A DNA stretch of 64,000 nucleotides from Frankineae bacterium MT45. GTDB lineage: Bacteria > Actinomycetota > Actinomycetes > Mycobacteriales > Jatrophihabitantaceae. The notes under the pieces were generated by a model. That model ran no database searches. It was given only the letters and a program-made list of their open reading frames with translations, and was not told the origin of the DNA. Below are positions 33,814 to 40,335 of this stretch, piece by piece. How positions within the stretch are numbered: position 1 is the stretch's first letter; every line of letters starts with the position of its first letter. The translations under genes and the position numbers were made by a program. The stretch spans positions 3,469,423 through 3,533,422 of the forward strand of contig LT629697.1 of assembly GCA_900100325.1 (NCBI GenBank). The letters are read 5' to 3'.

Positions 33814-35205
33814 CTAGGAGACGAGCGCCTCGGCCGGCTGTACGCCTGGGTCGAGGAGTTCGGTCTCCAGCTGGGCCGCCTCCCGGGCCTCGGTGTGGCG
33901 ATTGGGCGGGATGGGCAGCCCGAGGTTGCCGCGCAGGGTCTTCGACTCGTACTCGCTGCGCACGACGCCGCGCTCCCGCAGGATCGGCAGTACCTGCTCG
34001 GTGAAGCGGGCGAATTCGCTGGGGGCGTTGACGCTGATGCTGATGCCGTCGAACCCGCCACCTTCGAACCAGCGCTGGATCTCGTTGGCCACCGTGAGCG
34101 GCGATCCGACGAACGGGGAGCGCCAGGCGACGAGCTGCTCCTGCACCACCTGACGCAGCGTGAGGTTCTTCTCCCGGGCGTTGCGGGTGATCGCCTCGGC
34201 CTGGGTGCGGAAACTACGGGCACCAAGGTGGGCGACGTCCGGGAATGGGGCGTCGAGGTCGTACTGGCTGAAGTCGTGCCAGCCGAACGGGCGCCCGAGT
34301 TCGGCCAGCGCCTTGTCAAAGCTCTTGGCGCCGACGATCGCCGCCTCCTTGGCCAGCGCCTCCTCGTCGGTGTCGGCGATGATCGGGAAGATGCCCGGAA
34401 CGATAAGGACGTTCTCCGGGTCGCGCCCCTTGGCCGCGGCCCGTGCGTGTAGTTCGGTGCGGAAGGCGGCCGCCTGCTCGAGGGTCGGCGCGTGGGTGAA
34501 GATGGCGTCGGCGATGCTGGCGCCGAGGTCGCGCCCCTCCTCCGAGTCGCCGGCCTGGAAGATCACCGGCTGCCCCTGCGGGGAGCGCTCCAGGTTGAGC
34601 GGGCCGACGACCGAGAAGTACTCCCCCTTGTGGTTGAGGGCGTGCTGCTTGCTGCGGTCGAAGAATATGCCGCGCTCCTTGTCCCGCGGGAAAGCATCCG
34701 CCTCGTAGGAGTCCCAGAGTCCCTGCGCGACGAGGACGTGCTCTTTGGCCCGTCCGTAGCGCGTCGGGTAGTCGTAGTGCTCGTCGCGGCTGTAGTTGCC
34801 GGCGGTGCCGGCGTCGCCGCTGGTCACGACGTTCCACCCCGCGCGTCCGCCGCTGATGTGATCGAGCGAGTAGAGGCGCCGGGCCAGGTTGAACGGCTCG
34901 TTGTAGGAGGTGGTGAGTGTGCCGACCAGGCCGATGTTGCTGGTATGCACAGCGATCGCCGAGAGGAGGGTCAGCGGTTCGAGGCGGCTCAGGTAGTGGT
35001 TCGGCGAGTCGGGGGTGATGAACTGGCTGTCGACGATGAAGACGAGGTCGAACTTCGCCGCCTCGGCCTCCTTGGCCCGGTCGATGTACCAGCGGACGTC
35101 GACGCTGGCGTCGGCGGCGACATCTGGGTTCAGCCAGGCGTTGTGCTGGCCGGGGCCACCGGATCCGAGGAGGATGGCGCCGAGCTTGAGGGTGCGGGCG
35201 GACAT
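33814..35205 (-). CDS. NtaA/SnaA/DmoA-type flavin monooxygenase, first gene of the operon
   Basis: 463 residues of the same family as 27084-28424; the two are similar along their whole length (for example VFIVDSQFITPDSPNHYLSR, DHISGGRAGWNVVTSGDAG, ERSPQGQPVIFQAGDSEEG). As the first gene after the leader peptide it should be the most strongly controlled by it. Typical substrates in the family are sulfones, sulfides and aminopolycarboxylates. It needs FMNH2 from an unlinked reductase. Two divergent copies in one operon suggest two successive or two alternative oxidations. Confidence 0.9.
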   Translation of the reverse strand: MSARTLKLGAILLGSGGPGQHNAWLNPDVAADASVDVRWYIDRAKEAEAAKFDLVFIVDSQFITPDSPNHYLSRLEPLTLLSAIAVHTSNIGLVGTLTTSYNEPFNLARRLYSLDHISGGRAGWNVVTSGDAGTAGNYSRDEHYDYPTRYGRAKEHVLVAQGLWDSYEADAFPRDKERGIFFDRSKQHALNHKGEYFSVVGPLNLERSPQGQPVIFQAGDSEEGRDLGASIADAIFTHAPTLEQAAAFRTELHARAAAKGRDPENVLIVPGIFPIIADTDEEALAKEAAIVGAKSFDKALAELGRPFGWHDFSQYDLDAPFPDVAHLGARSFRTQAEAITRNAREKNLTLRQVVQEQLVAWRSPFVGSPLTVANEIQRWFEGGGFDGISISVNAPSEFARFTEQVLPILRERGVVRSEYESKTLRGNLGLPIPPNRHTEAREAAQLETELLDPGVQPAEALVS

Positions 35206-35382
35206 AGGGCTTTGCCTTCCAGATTGAGTTGCGGGTGTACCCGAGGCCGGCCGAGGACCGGACCCGGGCGTTGTTCAGTGCGAAGGTGGTTGGTTTTCCT
35301 GCGCCTTTGGCGCGGAGTCAGCCGCTGCCGCGGCGATCATGCGTCGCTAGCGCGTTGGCTGCGACGGGATCGTCGGCACGCT

Positions 35383-35463
35383 GCTCACGCCAGGCCGGGT
35401 CGGTGTTACCGACACAGCGTGGCGCCCTGGCGGGCATAGTCGAGCCAGCGACAACACGTGAGC
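35383..35463 (-). promoter_or_regulatory. nested hairpin region over the leader peptide (possible attenuator)
   Basis: In the minus-strand transcript three inverted repeats are nested around the leader. GCTCACG (35457-35463) pairs with CGTGAGC (35383-35389), CGCCAGG (35426-35432) pairs with CCTGGCG (35388-35394), and GTCGGT/ACCGAC (35408-35413 with 35399-35404) forms a small hairpin over the last codons and stop of the leader. The two outer stems share two bases, so they can compete. That is the kind of arrangement expected for a ribosome-position switch. Confidence 0.6.
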
Positions 35464-35465
35464 AT
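35406..35465 (-). CDS. cysteine-containing leader peptide (uORF) of the sulfur-type operon
   Basis: A 19-codon frame reads MLTCCRWLDYARQGATLCR and stops with TAA. Its tandem Cys-Cys and the ending LCR, with the DxxRxxA spacing, match the pattern of leader peptides I know from actinobacterial sulfur-assimilation operons (for example ...HVDLxRxxSALCR). A GTG codon directly before the ATG could also start it. It lies about 200 bases before the monooxygenase at 35205 and is enclosed by nested inverted repeats. The likely role is cysteine-dependent attenuation: with little Cys-tRNA the ribosome stalls and the operon is read. Confidence 0.7.
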   Translation of the reverse strand: MLTCCRWLDYARQGATLCR

Positions 35466-35485
35466 CACGTTCGTTGGGCGACTCA

Positions 35486-35506
35486 TGTCTAGTAGTCTGC
35501 TAGACA
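35486..35506. promoter_or_regulatory. 21-bp palindrome, copy 1
   Basis: Perfect arms TGTCTAG and CTAGACA around a 7-base spacer, about 20 bases upstream of the leader peptide start on the minus strand, at the expected promoter position of the operon. A near copy lies at 35565-35585. The likely binder is the LysR protein encoded next to it. Confidence 0.7.
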
Positions 35507-35564
35507 AGATCAAGAATGTCCAATGAGCCTTTCTGATCGTGACCGATCACATCCGCTAATGGAT

Positions 35565-35585
35565 TCTCTAGTAGTCTGGTAGACA
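35565..35585. promoter_or_regulatory. 21-bp palindrome, copy 2
   Basis: Matches copy 1 at 19 of 21 positions and ends on the first base of the LysR start codon. Binding here would block the LysR gene's own expression. The two centres are 79 bases apart. Confidence 0.7.
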
Positions 35586-36499
35586 TGCCCCGCACCCTGG
35601 ACATCGCGCCGCTGCGCAGCTTCGTCGCCGTGGCCGATCAGGGCGGCTTCCAACGCGCAGCCCGTTCGCTGCACCTCAGCCAAGGCGCGGTCAGCCAGCA
35701 CGTGCGCCGCCTGGAGGCGGCCATCGGCCGGCCCTTGGTCGTGCGGCAGGGGCGCGGGTCGAGCTTCACCGCCGATGGTGAGCAGCTCCTCTCCCGGGCC
35801 CGGCGAATCCTCGCACTGCACGACGAGAGCCTGCTCAGCTTCGGGGTCGAGACCGAAGAGACGGTGGTCATCGGCTCGACCGAGCATGCCGCGGCGCAGT
35901 TGCTCCCCGATCTGGCCGCCGCGCTCGAACGGAGCCTCCCCGATCACCGGGCCCGGTTCCGGATCGACCGCGGGACGCAGCTACGCGAAGGACTCTCGGC
36001 CGGACGAATCGACATGGCCCTGCTGCTGGGCAGCACCGACGACCCCCGCGCCGAGCCGGTCGGGGCGCTGGAACTCACCTGGTACGCCGCGCCCGGCTGG
36101 CGGCCTCCGAGCAGCGCGCCGATGCCGCTGGTCGCCTTTGACGATCCATGTGCGCTACGCACGCGGGCGCTGGAGACCCTCGCCGAGCACTCCATCCCGG
36201 CCGAGATCAGCACCGAGGCTCCGCAGCTGGCTGGCGTGCAGGCGGCAGTCGGGGCCCGCCAGGGGGTCGCCCTGATGGCGACCCTCGGCCAGACCCCGGC
36301 CGGCCTCGTCGAACATACTGAGCTGCCGAAGCCCCGCCCGCTTCCGCTGGCGCTCTGGTCCCGTCCGGGCCTGAGCACCGAGGTCGTCCGGGCCACCGCC
36401 GACGCACTCCGCCGGCGACTGCGCAGCGATACTGGCGCCGACGACGAAGTACCCGAACCTGCCACGCGACCAACGATCGAATTAGTCAGAGGTGCCTGA
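35585..36499 (+). CDS. LysR family transcriptional regulator
   Basis: 304 residues. The DNA-binding part reads LDIAPLRSFVAVADQGGFQR, then AARSLHLSQGAVSQHVRRLE, typical for LysR. The effector domain (about 90-290) is diverged and shortened. The C-terminal 25 residues are polar. It is divergent to the monooxygenase/importer operon, with the paired 21-bp palindromes between, so it likely controls that operon and itself. A sulfur metabolite as effector would parallel CysB/Cbl but is not proven. Its stop overlaps the cupin start (TGATG). Confidence 0.9.
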   Translation: MPRTLDIAPLRSFVAVADQGGFQRAARSLHLSQGAVSQHVRRLEAAIGRPLVVRQGRGSSFTADGEQLLSRARRILALHDESLLSFGVETEETVVIGSTEHAAAQLLPDLAAALERSLPDHRARFRIDRGTQLREGLSAGRIDMALLLGSTDDPRAEPVGALELTWYAAPGWRPPSSAPMPLVAFDDPCALRTRALETLAEHSIPAEISTEAPQLAGVQAAVGARQGVALMATLGQTPAGLVEHTELPKPRPLPLALWSRPGLSTEVVRATADALRRRLRSDTGADDEVPEPATRPTIELVRGA

Positions 36500-37041
36500 T
36501 GCCCGCTCTTCACATCCCCGCCGGGTCCGCCGACGCGGAGTTCCGCACACCGAGTGGCGTGCTGCTACCGGCCGACATCGACCCGTTCCACCGTCGGCTG
36601 CACCGGATCGCGCCGTCCGGGCTCATCGGCCAGACGACCCAGACCACCGGCATGCGCCGGCTGGAGGCGGTCAGCGGCAAGACCGTCGGTGCCCAGAACC
36701 TCTGGATGGGACAGACGCACGTCCCGGCCTCGACCAACTCCGGCAACCATCACCATGGCGCCTCGGAGACGGCGATCTACATCGTCTCCGGCACCCCGGC
36801 CTTCGTCTTCGTCGACCTCGAGGGAGATGAACCGGTCGAGACGCGCATCCAGACCGCACCGGGCGACTACATCTTCGTGCCGCCGTTCGTCCCGCACCGT
36901 GAGGAGAACCCTGACCCCGACGTCGAGGCGGTCGTGGTCATCGCCCGCACCACGCAGGACGCCATCGTCGTCAATCTGGACGCCCTCGACTGGGGCGAGG
37001 TCCGCGCCGACGAGACGGGCACGCCCGGCGGCGAGTGCTGA
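36499..37041 (+). CDS. cupin domain protein
   Basis: 180 residues, one cupin. The metal site shows as NSGNHHHGASETAIYIVSG (His and Glu of motif 1) and GDYIFVPPFVPHREENP (motif 2 His). Start and stop overlap the LysR gene, so it is translated with it. It could be a small dioxygenase or a binding protein for a product of the neighbouring operon. No specific enzyme family is recognised. Confidence 0.8.
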   Translation: MPALHIPAGSADAEFRTPSGVLLPADIDPFHRRLHRIAPSGLIGQTTQTTGMRRLEAVSGKTVGAQNLWMGQTHVPASTNSGNHHHGASETAIYIVSGTPAFVFVDLEGDEPVETRIQTAPGDYIFVPPFVPHREENPDPDVEAVVVIARTTQDAIVVNLDALDWGEVRADETGTPGGEC

Positions 37042-37042
37042 C

Positions 37043-37636
37043 TCAGGCCCTGCGGATACCGTCGCTGCGGATACCGTCGAGGAGCATGCTGCAGAAGATG
37101 TCGGCAATCTCCTGCGGCTTCTGCGGCCCATTGGGGTCGAGCCAGAGGTAGGCGTAGTTGAGCATGCCGAGGATGCCCTTGAGGGCGAGCCCGGCCGGCA
37201 GCGGCTCGAATTGGCCAGCGGCGATGCCCTCGGTTATCGCTCGGCGCCAGAGCTGCTCGTAGTCGTCACGCAACTGCCGGATGGCCTCCATCCGGTCGCC
37301 GGTCAGCGCATTGAAATCCTGGTAGTGCACGCTCCACTCCGGGCGGTATTCGGCGATGTTGGCCATGTGTGCCCGGGCCAGCTCGCGAATCCGCTCGACC
37401 GGATCGGGTATCTCAGCGGAGATCGCGGTGGCGACCTCGATCGCCAGCAGCAGCGGCGAACTGCTGATGTCGTAGAGGAGAGCCTCCTTGCTACCGATGT
37501 GGTGGTAGAGCGCCCCGCGCTGGAGTCCGACGGCCGCCTCCAACTGCGCCATGCCCGTCCCGTGGTACCCGTACTCGGCGAAGAGCTCGGCCGACGCCGA
37601 GATGATGCTGGCTTTCTGGCCTGGATCGCGAACCAT
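37043..37636 (-). CDS. TetR family transcriptional regulator
   Basis: 197 residues. The DNA-binding domain is clear: QKASIISASAELFAEYGYHG, then MAQLEAAVGLQRGALYHHIG. The C-terminal part (PEWSVHYQDFNALTGDRMEA) resembles regulators of fatty-acid or steroid breakdown (KstR2-like group). No catabolic target adjoins it. It is convergent to the cupin gene, with one base between. Confidence 0.85.
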   Translation of the reverse strand: MVRDPGQKASIISASAELFAEYGYHGTGMAQLEAAVGLQRGALYHHIGSKEALLYDISSSPLLLAIEVATAISAEIPDPVERIRELARAHMANIAEYRPEWSVHYQDFNALTGDRMEAIRQLRDDYEQLWRRAITEGIAAGQFEPLPAGLALKGILGMLNYAYLWLDPNGPQKPQEIADIFCSMLLDGIRSDGIRRA

Positions 37637-37684
37637 GCACCGACCGATCGTGTGAGGTGTGAAGTTCCAGTCTAGAAGCCAGCT

Positions 37685-38128
37685 TCATTTAGCGGGAGTG
37701 GGCTTCGCCTCCCCGTGTGCGACCCGCCCCAGCAGCGCAATCAGCTGGGCCTGCTCGCCCCGGCTAAGGGGTTTCAGCAGGCTTCGCTGCACCTGGTCGA
37801 CGACCGGCTCCAGGGCGGCCAGCCGCCGGACACCGCGTCGCGTCATGGTGACTACGTTGCGTCGCCGGTCGGCCGGATCCGGGTCGCGCCGGATGCAGCC
37901 GTCCTCGGCCAACTCGTTCAACGCGGCAACCACATCGCTGCGATCGATGCCGGTCGCCCGCCCCAGCTCCGCCTGGCTGGCCGGGCCCTCCTCCTCGAGG
38001 GCCACCAGCAGCCGATAGTGATACCCCCGCGCGCCGGCCTCGGCGAAGGCCTCGGCGAGGAGGCGATGGGACTGCAGGTACAGCTGATTGATGAGCCAGG
38101 TCGGCTTCTGCTCCAGGCGATTGGGCAT
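37685..38128 (-). CDS. MarR family transcriptional regulator
   Basis: 147 residues with a complete MarR winged helix: ASQAELGRATGIDRSDVVAA and the wing DGCIRRDPDPADRRRNVV. It is divergent to the gene at 38212, and the 83 bases between hold two strong inverted repeats. It likely represses itself and the neighbour. Confidence 0.92.
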   Translation of the reverse strand: MPNRLEQKPTWLINQLYLQSHRLLAEAFAEAGARGYHYRLLVALEEEGPASQAELGRATGIDRSDVVAALNELAEDGCIRRDPDPADRRRNVVTMTRRGVRRLAALEPVVDQVQRSLLKPLSRGEQAQLIALLGRVAHGEAKPTPAK

Positions 38129-38150
38129 GGCGCCAGCATACGGCCGAATT

Positions 38151-38167
38151 CGTTGGTGCCGCCAACG
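38151..38167. promoter_or_regulatory. MarR operator copy 1
   Basis: Arms CGTTGG and CCAACG with a 5-base spacer, 22 bases upstream of the MarR start. Confidence 0.75.
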
Positions 38168-38175
38168 TTAGAGGT

Positions 38176-38200
38176 ATATCGTTGGTGGCACCAACGATAT
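38176..38200. promoter_or_regulatory. MarR operator copy 2
   Basis: A 25-bp perfect palindrome with 12-base arms (ATATCGTTGGTG and its complement) and one central base. Its core CGTTGG/CCAACG equals copy 1. Its centre is 29 bases from that of copy 1, and it ends 11 bases before the start at 38212. Confidence 0.85.
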
Positions 38201-38211
38201 TTGGAGGAGCA

Positions 38212-38607
38212 ATGATCGACTTCGGACCTGAACTCGTGGGGCGCACCGAGAAGACCTTCGGCGCGCTCCTGCGGCGCAACCTTGCCGGTACCGGCCTCGA
38301 CGAGCAGCAGTACGTCACCCTGAAGGTCGCCAGCACGCTCACCGAAGACGACGACCTGGCCGCCACACTGCAGGAACGGGCCCACTTCACCGAGGCCCGG
38401 CGGCTCGTGGCAACCCTGACCGAGCGCGGACTACTCGACGGTGGAGGCCTCTCCCCCGCCGGGTCGGCACTCCTCGACCGGATTCTCACCGAGGCGGCCG
38501 GCCAGTCGGCGGCCATCTGGAGCGACCTTCCGGCCGGCGACGTCGCCACGACCGAACGCGTACTCAACACCGTTCTGGCCCGGGCCGAGGCCGTTCTCGC
38601 CGGCTAG
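38212..38607 (+). CDS. small MarR-like helical protein
   Basis: 131 residues from ATG 38212, which has GGAGGAGCA in front; a start 30 bases upstream would lie inside the operator. The sequence (FGPELVGRTEKTFGALLRRN, then TEARRLVATLTERGLLDGGG) has the length and helix pattern of a winged-helix protein but a weak recognition helix. It may be a partner or antagonist of the divergent MarR protein. Function unknown. Confidence 0.7.
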   Translation: MIDFGPELVGRTEKTFGALLRRNLAGTGLDEQQYVTLKVASTLTEDDDLAATLQERAHFTEARRLVATLTERGLLDGGGLSPAGSALLDRILTEAAGQSAAIWSDLPAGDVATTERVLNTVLARAEAVLAG

Positions 38608-38625
38608 CCTGCGGTCAGTCAGCCG

Positions 38626-39174
38626 CTAGTCGGCCGTCTGGTTGGCCTCTCGGGCCACGATGCGATCACGCACCCAGTCGCACCAGTCGAGGTAGGCCTG
38701 GTGGGTCATGATTCCGGCCTGCACCGCCATGCGCCAGCCGTCCTGCCCGGGCGGCAGGCCATCGCGGTCGATCGTGTCGGCGATGGCCTGAAAGATGCCG
38801 AGGCGTTCACGCAGTTGCCCCTGCTGATGTTCGATGAGTTCGAGCGAGATGTCGGCCGGGATGCGGCCGAAGTTGAAGACCCGCAGTTGGAAGGCGTCAC
38901 GAAAGGTCGTGAAAGACGGCAGAGTTGCTATCCAGGAATCCAGCGCCTGCACCCCGGCGTCGGTGATCCGGAAGACGCGCTTGGCCGGGCGACCGTCCTG
39001 ATCGACGCCCTTTCCGGAGAGCAGGCCCTCGGCCTCCAGCTTCTGCAACTCCGGATAGATCTGGTTCTGCCCGGCCGGCCAGACGTAGGTCGTGGTGTTG
39101 TCGAAGACCTTGGAGAGTTCGTAGCCGGTGATCTCTCGGTTGACGGCCAGGGTGAGTATCGCGTAGCGGAGCAT
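38626..39174 (-). CDS. PadR family transcriptional regulator
   Basis: 182 residues. The N-terminal winged helix (LRYAILTLAVNREITGYELS, then QIYPELQKLEAEGLLSGKGV) is typical of PadR, and the C-terminal helical dimerisation domain (FQLRVFNFGRIPADISLELI) is of the long (VirR-like) type. It is divergent to the exported hydrolase gene and shares its upstream region with a palindrome at 39222-39243. The hydrolase is the likely target. Confidence 0.9.
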   Translation of the reverse strand: MLRYAILTLAVNREITGYELSKVFDNTTTYVWPAGQNQIYPELQKLEAEGLLSGKGVDQDGRPAKRVFRITDAGVQALDSWIATLPSFTTFRDAFQLRVFNFGRIPADISLELIEHQQGQLRERLGIFQAIADTIDRDGLPPGQDGWRMAVQAGIMTHQAYLDWCDWVRDRIVAREANQTAD

Positions 39175-39221
39175 CCCAGCAGCATCCCACGTTTCCCTTG
39201 CCTACCCCACTATTGAGGTGC

Positions 39222-39243
39222 TATACCTCCGATATGAGGTATA
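39222..39243. promoter_or_regulatory. PadR operator candidate
   Basis: Arms TATACCTC and GAGGTATA with a 6-base spacer. A further half site GAGGT is at 39215-39219. The palindrome covers an upstream ATG (39234), which is one reason to place the hydrolase start at 39267. Confidence 0.7.
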
Positions 39244-39266
39244 CAAATCATCATCAACGCCTGCTC

Positions 39267-40259
39267 ATGACACCGCGCGGCGCCTCCGGGCGCTGGCGTC
39301 GGTGGGCATGCGTGGGGTCCGCGCTCGCCATCCTGGCCGGGACGCTGATCACCACTACGTCGGGTGCCGGCGCCGTCGACCTACCGGCCGTCACCTCCCG
39401 GACCATCTCGATCCAGGACCCGCAGGTCGGGCCGCTCACCTTCCCGGCGCTGGCCGCGGGCGACCCGTCACTGGCGGCCAAGGGTCGCCTTGTGCTGCTA
39501 CTGCACGGGTTTCCGGAGAGCGGCGAGTCGTTCCGCTCCGAGCTGCCAGCCATCGCGGCCGCCGGCTACTACGCCGTCGCGCCGTTCCAGCGCGGCTACA
39601 GCGCCACCGCTCGGACGACGAGCGTCACCAGTTACAACCTGCTGAACCTCGTCTCGGACGCGGTGAACATGGCCAACGCACTCGGTGCGACCACCTTCCA
39701 CCTAGTCGGGCACGACTGGGGAGGCGCCGTCGCCTGGCTCACCGCGGAGCTCTTCCCGCAGCGCGTCAGCACCCTGACCGTCCTCTCGACTCCCCATCCG
39801 GACGCGCTGGCCGACGCCGTCGCCGACAGCAGCTCGGGGCAGAAGGGGATGCTCTCGTACTTGAATCTGGTGACGATCCCCGGCCTGCAGAACGTCCTGC
39901 TGGCCGCTGGACAGGGTGGTCTCGCCCTCGGCCTCAAGGTCGGTGGCCTACCTGCCTCGTACGCGAACCTCTACGCGGCGAACCTCAACACGACGGATGC
40001 CCTCGGCGCCGCGCTCAAGTGGTACCGGGCCAATCCCGTGCCGTCACCGCTGAAGCTGGGTGTCGTCGCCGTCCCGACGCTCTACATCTGGGGGGCGAAG
40101 GATCCCTTCTTCAGCCAGACCGCGGCCCTGGACACCGCCCACTACGTCTCGGCGCCCTACCGCTTCCTGGAGATCACCGACGGGACGCACTGGCTGCCGG
40201 AGACGCAGTCATCGGTGGTCACGGTAGCGATCCTGGCCGAGCTCGCCGCCGCCGGCTGA
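39267..40259 (+). CDS. exported alpha/beta hydrolase, epoxide hydrolase-like
   Basis: 330 residues from ATG 39267. The N-terminus has a signal peptide (GRWRRWACVGSALAILAGTL, Ala-x-Ala-like cleavage near SGAGA). Motifs follow epoxide hydrolases and haloalkane dehalogenases: LLLHGFPESGESFRSEL, nucleophile Asp in GHDWGGAVAW, acid region IWGAKDPFF and TDGTHWLPE with the histidine. An exported member is uncommon. The initial start could also be 39234, within the operator. A long hairpin terminator follows. Confidence 0.82.
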   Translation: MTPRGASGRWRRWACVGSALAILAGTLITTTSGAGAVDLPAVTSRTISIQDPQVGPLTFPALAAGDPSLAAKGRLVLLLHGFPESGESFRSELPAIAAAGYYAVAPFQRGYSATARTTSVTSYNLLNLVSDAVNMANALGATTFHLVGHDWGGAVAWLTAELFPQRVSTLTVLSTPHPDALADAVADSSSGQKGMLSYLNLVTIPGLQNVLLAAGQGGLALGLKVGGLPASYANLYAANLNTTDALGAALKWYRANPVPSPLKLGVVAVPTLYIWGAKDPFFSQTAALDTAHYVSAPYRFLEITDGTHWLPETQSSVVTVAILAELAAAG

Positions 40260-40272
40260 CCCCTGCTCACCC

Positions 40273-40319
40273 GGCCGGCGCCTTCGCTAGCAGTTCTCAC
40301 TGCAGCGGAGGCGCCGGCC
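40273..40319. terminator. long hairpin terminator between convergent genes
   Basis: A stem of 16 base pairs (one G-U) from GGCCGGCGCC on the left to its complement at the right, loop about 15 bases, followed on the plus strand by TTACTTTTATT. It ends the hydrolase transcript and can also serve the P-type ATPase gene coming from the other side. Confidence 0.85.
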
Positions 40320-40335
40320 TTACTTTTATTGGGCG

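Noticed and set aside
35206-35485. SAM-type riboswitch in the leader of the sulfur-type operon
   Set aside because: I could not trace the conserved core of SAM-I or SAM-IV switches; a short cysteine-containing frame with nested hairpins explains the region better. A covariance-model search would decide.
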